NCBI GenBank assembly: GCA_003524335.1
Contig: DQHV01000240.1
Location: forward strand, 1-6,123
Reading direction: 5' to 3'
Length of the DNA: 6,123 nucleotides
Origin: Candidatus Aminicenantota bacterium
GTDB lineage: Bacteria > Acidobacteriota > Aminicenantia > Aminicenantales > UBA8522
The first letter of the stretch is position 1. Every line of letters begins with the position of its first letter. The position numbers and the translations under genes are program-made. Positions 1 to 5,528 of the stretch are shown here, piece by piece. Under the pieces are notes generated by a model. It did not search any database and had not been told where the DNA came from. It was given only the letters and a program-made list of their open reading frames with translations.

Positions 1-207
1 CTCGGCCGCGGCGGCATTCACAATGCACGCGCGCAGCGCCTGCCCCGCCTCGTGCACGACGCAGGCGCCGCAGACGCCCTCGCCGCAGCCGTACTTGGTC
101 CCGGTGAGCCCGAGCTCGTCACGCAAGATCCAGAGGAGCATGCGATCGGAGTCCACGTCCAGGCTGACGGGCCGGCCGTTGATTTCGAAGCGGATCGTCT
201 CTTTCAT
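1..207 (-). CDS. 2Fe-2S subunit of a xanthine dehydrogenase-family molybdenum hydroxylase (partial, N-terminal 69 residues)
   Basis: This is the small iron-sulfur subunit (CoxS/XdhC/HcrC-like) that passes electrons from a molybdopterin hydroxylase to its acceptor. Translation from the ATG at 207 stays open to the window edge. The first 35 residues form the beta-grasp ferredoxin start ([13 protein letters not shown], then [15 protein letters not shown]). Cysteines follow at residues 41, 46, 49 and 61, in the C-x4-C-x2-C-x11-C spacing of the plant-type 2Fe-2S cluster (core [10 protein letters not shown]). Family members are usually about 150-170 residues with a second, helical 2Fe-2S domain, which lies outside the window. 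The start is supported by a purine-rich ribosome site just upstream (complement of 211-223) and by the conserved N-terminus. The substrate (xanthine, CO, nicotinate or another) cannot be told from this subunit. Its neighbour is divergent, with a shared intergenic region. Confidence 0.93.
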   Translation of the reverse strand, partial: MKETIRFEINGRPVSLDVDSDRMLLWILRDELGLTGTKYGCGEGVCGACVVHEAGQALRACIVNAAAAE

Positions 208-243
208 ACCCTTCCCCTTCCTTATAAAACGCTTCCGATTTCA

Positions 244-273
244 TCTATATCACCGTGAATCCCTAAACGTCAA
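244..273 (-). promoter_or_regulatory. Candidate sigma-70-type promoter for the 2Fe-2S subunit gene
   Basis: Read on the minus strand, TTGACG (complement of 268-273, 5 of 6 matches to the -35 consensus) is followed after 18 bases by TATAGA (complement of 244-249, 4 of 6 matches to the -10 consensus). Transcription would start near 237 and give a leader of about 30 bases before the ATG at 207. The location and spacing are sensible, but the -10 lacks the final consensus T, so this is a prediction only. Confidence 0.4.
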
Positions 274-297
274 ATGGCGTTGGCTGCTAAATAAGAC

Positions 298-326
298 TTG
301 CCCAAGCTCCGTGAGGTCAATATAAT
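298..326 (+). promoter_or_regulatory. Candidate sigma-70-type promoter for the amidohydrolase gene
   Basis: TTGCCC (298-303, 4 of 6 matches) and a perfect TATAAT (321-326) are separated by exactly 17 bases. A start about 7 bases past the -10 would fall near 333, at the first base of the ribosome binding site, so the leader would be only about 13 bases. That is unusually short. Either the leader really is short or the true promoter lies further upstream. It sits back to back with the minus-strand candidate at 244-273. Confidence 0.42.
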
Positions 327-332
327 CCGCCG

Positions 333-339
333 AAGGAGG
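333..339 (+). promoter_or_regulatory. Ribosome binding site that fixes the amidohydrolase start
   Basis: AAGGAGG lies 6 bases before the ATG at 346, a near-perfect Shine-Dalgarno at good spacing. It decides the start: the reading frame is open further upstream (a TTG at 298), but those 16 codons have no comparable site and would place a basic stretch before the signal peptide. Confidence 0.85.
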
Positions 340-345
340 CTTGAA

Positions 346-1593
346 ATGAAACATCGATTCGGAAAAATCACCGTTTGGCTTTCGCTTGTTCTTGTCCTTG
401 CCGTCTTCGGTTTTTCCCAGGAGAAAAAAGAAGAGCCCATAATCGCTCTCGTCGGCGCGACCCTCATCGACGGGACCGGAGCGGCACCGGTCGCCAACGC
501 GACAATCCTCATCCAGGGCCAGAAGATCAAGGCCGTGGGGTCGTCCGCGAAGGTCCAGGTCCCCTCCGGCGCCCAGAAGATCGATGTCGCCGGCAAATGG
601 ATTCTTCCAGGGTTCATCGATTGCCACATCCACACCGGCTACCCCTATGACAACATCCAGTACTTCACCGATAGCGATAGCTTGGCTACGCTCCGCAGCT
701 TCCATATCCTGGACATGTATCTGCGGAGTGGAGTGACGGCGGTCCGCGACGCCGGGTCGTCGGTCGAATCCATGCAGGCGCTCCTGGCCGCCCAGGCATT
801 CGGATATATCGACAGCGTTCGGCTATTCGCCTGCGGTAACCTGATTACGGTCACAGGCGGGCACGGCGACGGTCTGCGAGGGGTGTCGGCCGTCGACGGG
901 CCGTGGGCCTGGCGCAAAGCCGTCCGCGAGATGCAGAAGGCCGGTTTCGGGCACATTAAGATCTCGCCAACCTTCACTCTCGAGGAAGCAGAGGCGGCCG
1001 TCGATGAGGCCAAGACGCTCGGCCTGCGGATCACGGCCCACGGCGGCGGCCAATCGGACACTACCCCGACGACCATGACCCGCATCGCTGTCCAGGCAGG
1101 CGTCCAGTGCATCGAGCACCTCAACGAGATGGAGGACGACGTCCTCGACCTGATGGCCCAGAAGGGCGTGTATAGCGTGCCAACACTTGCGGTCTACCGG
1201 GAGCTATATAAGGTCAAGGGGGTCCCGCCCGTTCTCGTGGAGAAACGGCACTGGACGCAGTCCATGCACGAGACGCTCTTCAAGAAGGCCCGGGAACGGA
1301 AGATCCTCATGGGCATCGGCACCGACGGCGTGGGCGGGTTTATGAAGCTCTATCCCGGACTCTACTTCACCGAGCTGAAGTACTTCGTCGAAATGGGGGT
1401 GAGCCCGATGGAGACGATCGTGGCGGCGACGAAAAACGGAGCGGTGATACTGGGGAAGGATGATGAGCTCGGGACGGTGGAGGCAGGAAAGTTGGCCGAC
1501 CTTCAGGTCGTGGTCGGCGACCCGCTCAAATCCTTCGACGTCCTCGGCAAGCCCGAGGTCGTCATTGTCGGCGGCAAGCTCCACCGGTTTTAG
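346..1593 (+). CDS. Exported metal-dependent amidohydrolase, imidazolonepropionase/Xaa-Pro dipeptidase-like
   Basis: A 415-residue member of the amidohydrolase superfamily (COG1228-like, subtype I, binuclear metal centre). Residues 1-25 form a signal peptide: basic MKHRFGK, a hydrophobic stretch WLSLVLVLAVFGF, and likely cleavage near FSQ-EKK, so it acts in the periplasm or outside the cell. A small beta-sandwich follows (about 33-90, GATLIDGTG), then the TIM barrel. All expected metal and catalytic residues are visible: H94 and H96 (IDCHIHTG), the likely carboxylated K205 (GHIKIS), H232 (TAHGGG), H258 (IEHLNE) and D327 (GIGTDG). The usual closing motif (GTVEAGKLADLQVVVGDPL, 376-394) is intact, so the enzyme looks full-length and active. 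Characterised relatives include dipeptidases acting on Xaa-Pro or Xaa-Arg/Lys and imidazolonepropionase itself. Export argues against histidine degradation and for peptide or other N-acyl substrates; this is inference. It stands alone on the plus strand. Confidence 0.92.
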   Translation: MKHRFGKITVWLSLVLVLAVFGFSQEKKEEPIIALVGATLIDGTGAAPVANATILIQGQKIKAVGSSAKVQVPSGAQKIDVAGKWILPGFIDCHIHTGYPYDNIQYFTDSDSLATLRSFHILDMYLRSGVTAVRDAGSSVESMQALLAAQAFGYIDSVRLFACGNLITVTGGHGDGLRGVSAVDGPWAWRKAVREMQKAGFGHIKISPTFTLEEAEAAVDEAKTLGLRITAHGGGQSDTTPTTMTRIAVQAGVQCIEHLNEMEDDVLDLMAQKGVYSVPTLAVYRELYKVKGVPPVLVEKRHWTQSMHETLFKKARERKILMGIGTDGVGGFMKLYPGLYFTELKYFVEMGVSPMETIVAATKNGAVILGKDDELGTVEAGKLADLQVVVGDPLKSFDVLGKPEVVIVGGKLHRF

Positions 1594-1604
1594 AGAGATC
1601 GCTA

Positions 1605-1619
1605 AGGCCTATTTGGCCT
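1605..1619. terminator. Weak hairpin between convergent genes, possible terminator
   Basis: AGGCC (1605-1609), a TATTT loop and GGCCT (1615-1619) form a perfect 5-base-pair stem just past the amidohydrolase stop. On the plus strand it is followed by a pyrimidine-rich stretch (about 1621-1649) that is interrupted by C and is not a clean U-tract. The hairpin overlaps the stop codon and last codons of the minus-strand gene. The stem is short, so intrinsic termination is uncertain; the pyrimidine bias is also explained by Lys/Glu codons on the other strand. Confidence 0.22.
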
Positions 1620-3645
1620 GATCTTCTTCCTTTTCTTTTCTCTTCTTGGTCAGGGCGGTCTTAAGCTTCTCGGCGAACAACCCGCCGAAGGTGATTTCCT
1701 TCGCGGCTGCGGGCTTGGGCTCTTCCTTCTTTTCCCGGGCGGCGATCTCTTCTTCCGCTTCTTCTTTTTCCTTGACGGCGGCGAGAGCCTCCTGTTCGCC
1801 TTCGGCTAGCTCGATCCGCTCCTCGATCACCCGGCGCTCGCTCTTGCGGGGCCGCGGCCCCCTCTCTCCCTCGACCTTGGGCTTCTTCTTCCTGACCGGC
1901 TTTTCCTTGGCCGGGGGCAATTCGACTTTGACCTTTTCGACGGCCGGAGCGATCTGAATCGGGACGGGAGGAAGGATCTCCTCCCTTTCGATTTCTTCTT
2001 CGGGAAGGGCCCCTTCGAGGACGGCTTCCTCAGGCGCTTCCAAAGCCGGCGCTTCCCCGGCCTCGATGGGCAGCTCTGGCCTGACTTCTTCGATAGCCTT
2101 GCGGGGCTCCTGGTAGAAGAAGATGCCCTTCTTCTTTTCCGAGGTGCTGAATTCCGGGGAGTTGAGGAGGGTTGTCTCGACATCCTCCTGGGTGGTCTGC
2201 TTGAGCATATCCACCAGGTGGTAAGCCCTGAGAAAATGGAGGGAGTGCCCGTCGGATTCCAGGCTGAAATTCTGGAAAATGAGGACCAGGAGGTCGTGGA
2301 GGTCCCTGTCTTCCCTCTGCTCATTCAGGGAGAGGAGTTGGGCCAGAGTCTCTTTCTCCAGGAAGATGATCTTGTTCGGCAGGGCGAAGGTAAAGGCCTC
2401 GGCTCCCGGGCTGGTGAAACGATCCTCTGCCGGGTTGTAGTTCAGCTGCGGCACGGAGATCTTTTTTTTGGATTTCTTCAGCCAGAAGTTGAACTGGCCG
2501 GGGCCTTTTCTCTCCAGGGTCAGGCTGGTGCCCTGGGGGATGTTGTTGACGAGGAAGAACTCTTTCAACCCCAGGAAGCAGCCGGTCGGATAATAAAAGA
2601 CCGTGTAACTCTTGTTCTCCTCGGCGTCCAGGAAAGTGTACTCCCGGGCATGGGAGAGCTCCTTGTTCAGGCTCCTGGGAACCCGCACTCCTCCTGACAG
2701 GACTTCCCGCCAGGTGAGATAGATCTTGAGAGGGAACTCATGAAACGTGCTGAGCTGGGGCTTCTCCGTCGTTTCGGTCTCCGGCAGCCTGGCCGGAGAA
2801 GCGGCCAGCGGGAGCTCATCCAGGAACGAGTTGAGGATTGTCTTGAGGTGCCAGCGTCCCCAGCCGAGGGGAGAGACGAAGACGAACTCCTTCTTGTACT
2901 TCTTTTCCAGGGCCGCATTGAACGATAGGCAGGTGATGTCGAAAAGGTTGTGGGAGGGCTCGAGGCCGAAGAGCCTGTTGATGAGCTCCTCGGTCGCGGC
3001 CGAGCGGCGTGTTTCCTGGAGGTGCTTTTCCGCTTCCCTGACCTTCTCCTCGGGGACTGCGACCTGGTTCTTGGCCAGTTGCCAATGATCGCTCCAATTG
3101 AAGAATTGTTCGGACTTGGAGAGGGCCGTCCGCAGGTTCTTCTCCAGGATTTTCATGTCCCGGTCGGTCATCGGGAGCTCGCTGAGGCGGGGGTCCTCGG
3201 CCTTTACCATTGTCTCGGGAACCAGGCCTTTTCCCTCGCAGTCGGAGGGGAGGAGGACCTGGGTCCTGGTCTTTTTCATGTAGTCGATATACTTCCGGAA
3301 AATGCCACCCCCCGTGTAATCCACCTCGAGCATCTCGCACTCGAAGCTCTTGTAGAAGATTTTTTTTATGACCTTGAAGACCACTGTCCCCTTGAAGTGT
3401 TCGACCGTCTTGCTGCTGACCGTCAGGGCTTCATCGTATTCCTTGTAGATGAGGTCGCCGACCTGATATTTGCAGTTGGGGTCGTACTTGAGGACGTCGG
3501 CGACCCTTTGGCTGGCGGTCTTGTAGAAGGCCAGTTTCTCGTTGATCTCCTTGAGAGAAAAAGGCCGGGGGACCTTCTCGAATTCCCGCTCGACGAAGGC
3601 GATATTGTCCGCGCTGACCTGCGTGAGGTTGTTCTCTTTATCCAT
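1609..3645 (-). CDS. Hypothetical 678-residue protein with a charged C-terminal tail, last gene of the carbamoyl phosphate operon
   Basis: I do not recognise this family. No signal peptide or membrane segment is visible, so it is probably cytoplasmic. Residues 1-280 look folded: a helical start (29-55), a beta-rich stretch (about 58-135, with YQVGDLIYKEYDE and MLEVDYTGGGIFRKYIDYMKK), a charged helical linker (160-215), then a compact segment ending in an aromatic motif, FVFVSPLGWGRWHLK (254-268). Residues 303-400 are again beta-rich (YTVFYYPTGCFLGLKEFFLV). Residues 445-512 resemble a winged-helix fold (DVETTLLNSPEF, then a beta hairpin GIFFYQ). From about 515 the chain is low-complexity Glu/Pro/Ala/Lys, with a strongly basic patch at 582-605 (KEKPVRKKKPK) and a basic C-terminus. 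Winged-helix-like parts plus basic patches suggest nucleic-acid binding, but that is inference. The ATG overlaps the end of the upstream gene by 8 bases (ATGGATAA) and has no strong ribosome site, so translation is probably coupled. The frame is long and uninterrupted, so I am sure it is a gene. Confidence 0.88.
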   Translation of the reverse strand: MDKENNLTQVSADNIAFVEREFEKVPRPFSLKEINEKLAFYKTASQRVADVLKYDPNCKYQVGDLIYKEYDEALTVSSKTVEHFKGTVVFKVIKKIFYKSFECEMLEVDYTGGGIFRKYIDYMKKTRTQVLLPSDCEGKGLVPETMVKAEDPRLSELPMTDRDMKILEKNLRTALSKSEQFFNWSDHWQLAKNQVAVPEEKVREAEKHLQETRRSAATEELINRLFGLEPSHNLFDITCLSFNAALEKKYKKEFVFVSPLGWGRWHLKTILNSFLDELPLAASPARLPETETTEKPQLSTFHEFPLKIYLTWREVLSGGVRVPRSLNKELSHAREYTFLDAEENKSYTVFYYPTGCFLGLKEFFLVNNIPQGTSLTLERKGPGQFNFWLKKSKKKISVPQLNYNPAEDRFTSPGAEAFTFALPNKIIFLEKETLAQLLSLNEQREDRDLHDLLVLIFQNFSLESDGHSLHFLRAYHLVDMLKQTTQEDVETTLLNSPEFSTSEKKKGIFFYQEPRKAIEEVRPELPIEAGEAPALEAPEEAVLEGALPEEEIEREEILPPVPIQIAPAVEKVKVELPPAKEKPVRKKKPKVEGERGPRPRKSERRVIEERIELAEGEQEALAAVKEKEEAEEEIAAREKKEEPKPAAAKEITFGGLFAEKLKTALTKKRKEKEEDQAK

Positions 3646-4570
3646 TTTTCTCGGTTTTTCCCATCAATAATACCATAATCACCTTCTGGATATGAAGTCT
3701 GTTTTCGGCCTGGTCAAAGACGAGGGAGCCCGGCGAGTCCATTACCTCATCGGTGACTTCATCTCCCCGGTGAGCGGGGAGGCAGTGCATGAAGAACGCG
3801 CTTTTCTTGGCCAGGGCCATAAGTCCGCGGTTGACCTGGAAGGGTGAGAAAACCCGGACCCGGGCCTCTTTCTCGGCCTCCTGGCCCATGGACGTCCAGG
3901 TATCGGTGTAGACGGCGTCGGCGCCGGTCACGGCCTGGTGTGGGTCGCCGGTCAGGGTCAAGGAGAAACCCGTGTCTTTGCCGTCTTCTCTGGCCAGCTT
4001 GACAATCTGGGGGTTCGGCTCGTAGCCGGCGGGTGTCGCCACGGCCATCGCGCATCCGGCTTTGGCGGCCGCGAACATCAGGCTGTGGCAGACATTGTTC
4101 CCGTCGCCCACATAGGCGAGCTTGAGTTTCGAAAGGTCGCCCGCCTTCTCTTTGAGCGTCAAGAAATCGGCCATGGCCTGGCAGGGATGGAGGAGGTCGG
4201 AAAGGGCGTTGATGACCGGGATCTCCACGGCGGCCGCCAGGTCGATGATGTTCTGGTGGGCAAAGGTCCGGATCATGATCCCGTGGACCCAGCGCTCCAG
4301 GTTCTTGCCGACATCGTAGAAGCTCTCGCGCGCGCCGACCTGGCCGTCCGAAGGACTCAGGTAGACGGCGTGACCGCCGAGCTCGAGCATCCCGACTTCG
4401 AAAGTCATCCGGGTGCGCAGCGAGGGCTTCTGAAAGATCATGGCCAGCACCTTGTTCTTAAGCGCTTTGTGATAGTGATGGGGGTCGGCCTTTATCCTAA
4501 CCGCCATGTCCACGATCTCGTGGAACTCGTAAAGGCTGATGTCGTGGATGGAGATAAAGTCTTTTTTCAC
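3638..4570 (-). CDS. argF: Ornithine carbamoyltransferase
   Basis: Catalyses carbamoyl phosphate plus ornithine to citrulline plus phosphate, or the reverse with a carbamate kinase partner; cytoplasmic, normally a trimer of about 35 kDa chains. At 310 residues it has the usual length. The carbamoyl phosphate-binding motif is KPSLRTRMTFE (48-58; the S-x-R-T-R core with Leu in place of the common Thr). HPCQ follows at 128-131, the hinge motif VGDGNNVCHSL at 154-164, the ornithine-loop motif DTWTSMGQE at 223-231, and the catalytic HCLPAHRG at 262-269. The SMG and HCLP motifs mark an ornithine enzyme rather than aspartate or acetylornithine transcarbamylase. The start is GTG at 4570, chosen because a strong ribosome site lies 6 bases upstream and MKKDFISIHDIS is the expected N-terminus. 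It lies 10 bases after carbamate kinase and overlaps the next gene. Sequence alone does not tell the anabolic (argF) from the catabolic (arcB) role; the kinase partner allows the latter. Confidence 0.95.
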   Translation of the reverse strand: MKKDFISIHDISLYEFHEIVDMAVRIKADPHHYHKALKNKVLAMIFQKPSLRTRMTFEVGMLELGGHAVYLSPSDGQVGARESFYDVGKNLERWVHGIMIRTFAHQNIIDLAAAVEIPVINALSDLLHPCQAMADFLTLKEKAGDLSKLKLAYVGDGNNVCHSLMFAAAKAGCAMAVATPAGYEPNPQIVKLAREDGKDTGFSLTLTGDPHQAVTGADAVYTDTWTSMGQEAEKEARVRVFSPFQVNRGLMALAKKSAFFMHCLPAHRGDEVTDEVMDSPGSLVFDQAENRLHIQKVIMVLLMGKTEKNG

Positions 4571-4576
4571 CCGTTT

Positions 4577-4583
4577 CCTCCTA
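4577..4583 (-). promoter_or_regulatory. Ribosome binding site of ornithine carbamoyltransferase, overlapping the carbamate kinase stop codon
   Basis: On the minus strand the sequence TAGGAGG contains both the TAG stop of carbamate kinase (4583-4581) and the Shine-Dalgarno AGGAGG. It stands 6 bases before the GTG start at 4570. Ribosomes ending the kinase would therefore sit directly on the next initiation site, which supports coupled translation and the choice of a GTG start. Confidence 0.8.
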
Positions 4584-5528
4584 GGCGGCCGTGATCCGCG
4601 TCCCCGACCGGCTGAGCAGGGCGGCCTTGAGATGGCTGGCCGAGGTGATCAGGACCTCTTTCCCGCCCGCCTTGATGTATTCGATGGCGGCCTCGATCTT
4701 CGGGCCCATCGACCCCCGCGGGAACTGGCCCTGGGCCAGGTATTCTTGCGCCTGTGCGATGGTCATGGTTTCGATCGGCCTTTCCTGCGGTGTCCCGAAA
4801 TCCAGGAAGACGCGTTCAATGCCGGTCAGGATGATGAAAAGGTCGACCTTGACCTCCCGGGCGATCAGGCTGGCCACGTAATCCTTGTCGATGACGGCTT
4901 CGACTCCCTCGAAGAGGCCGCGGCCGTTGATGATGATCGGGATCCCTCCCCCGCCTGCGGCGATGACGATCCGGCCGGCGCAGACGAGGTCCCGGATGAT
5001 CCACTTGGAAACGATGTCGATGGGCTTGGGGGACGGCACGACCTTCCGGTGCCCCCGGCCGGCGTCCTCGACCATGGTCCATTTCTTTTCCTTGGCCAGC
5101 GCCTGGGCCCGGTACTTGGTGTAGAAGGGGCCCACCGGCTTGGTCGGGCTGGCGAAGGCCGGATCCTCCCTGTCCACGACGACCTGGGTGACCAGGGTGG
5201 CCACTTCTTTGTCGATCGAACGCGTCCGGAGTTCGTTGACGACCGCCTTTTCCAGCATAAACCCCATGCTGCCTTCGGTCATGGCGTCGCAGACGTCGAG
5301 GCTGAACGGAGGAATTTTGGTGACGGCTTCCTCCATCTGGATGAGCAGGTTTCCGACCTGGGGCCCGTTGCCGTGGACGATGATGAGCTCATACCCTTTG
5401 CCGACGATGTGAACCATCAGCCGGGCGGCGTGCTGGGCGTTTCGCATCTGCTCTTCCTGCAGTCCCCGTCCGTTCTCGGGGAGCAGGGCGTTGCCGCCGA
5501 AGGCGATGAGGGCGATCTTCTGTTTCAT
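4581..5528 (-). CDS. arcC: Carbamate kinase
   Basis: Transfers phosphate between carbamoyl phosphate and ADP, giving ATP, CO2 and ammonia in the catabolic direction; a cytoplasmic dimer of the amino acid kinase fold. The 315-residue length is typical. Visible family motifs are the N-terminal nucleotide/phosphate loop AFGGNALL (9-16), HGNGPQVGNLL (52-62), EGSMGFMLE (85-93), KPVGPFYTK (130-138), IAAGGGGIPII (189-199), the catalytic VIDKDYVASLIA (212-223), LTGIERVFLDFG (234-245) and the C-terminal GSMGPKIEAAIEYI (272-285), ending in GTRI. These separate it from glutamate and aspartate kinases. The ATG at 5528 shares one base with the stop of the GTPase gene (TGATG), with AAAGGA (complement of 5534-5539) 5 bases upstream. 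Relatives occur in arginine deiminase, agmatine deiminase, allantoin and purine degradation clusters; which pathway applies here depends on genes outside the window. Confidence 0.96.
   Translation of the reverse strand: MKQKIALIAFGGNALLPENGRGLQEEQMRNAQHAARLMVHIVGKGYELIIVHGNGPQVGNLLIQMEEAVTKIPPFSLDVCDAMTEGSMGFMLEKAVVNELRTRSIDKEVATLVTQVVVDREDPAFASPTKPVGPFYTKYRAQALAKEKKWTMVEDAGRGHRKVVPSPKPIDIVSKWIIRDLVCAGRIVIAAGGGGIPIIINGRGLFEGVEAVIDKDYVASLIAREVKVDLFIILTGIERVFLDFGTPQERPIETMTIAQAQEYLAQGQFPRGSMGPKIEAAIEYIKAGGKEVLITSASHLKAALLSRSGTRITAA

Noticed and set aside
298..345. Upstream extension of the amidohydrolase from a TTG at 298
   Set aside because: The 16 extra residues are basic, disrupt a normal signal peptide, overlap the promoter-like boxes and lack a ribosome site, while AAGGAGG stands right before the ATG at 346.
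2462..2469. Run of eight A on the coding strand of the unknown gene, with a second at 3360-3367: possible programmed slippage
   Set aside because: Both runs encode Lys pairs or triplets in a frame that is intact on either side. I found no stimulatory hairpin or meaningful alternative frame product.
2950..3678. Plus-strand open frame of 242 residues opposite the unknown gene
   Set aside because: A shadow frame with Leu/Glu/Asp/Val-rich composition and no domain. The minus-strand frame is far longer and fits the operon.
3638..4570. YgeW-like or acetylornithine-type transcarbamylase instead of ornithine carbamoyltransferase
   Set aside because: The 310-residue length and the SMGQE and HCLPAHRG motifs match the ornithine enzyme; YgeW-type proteins are longer.
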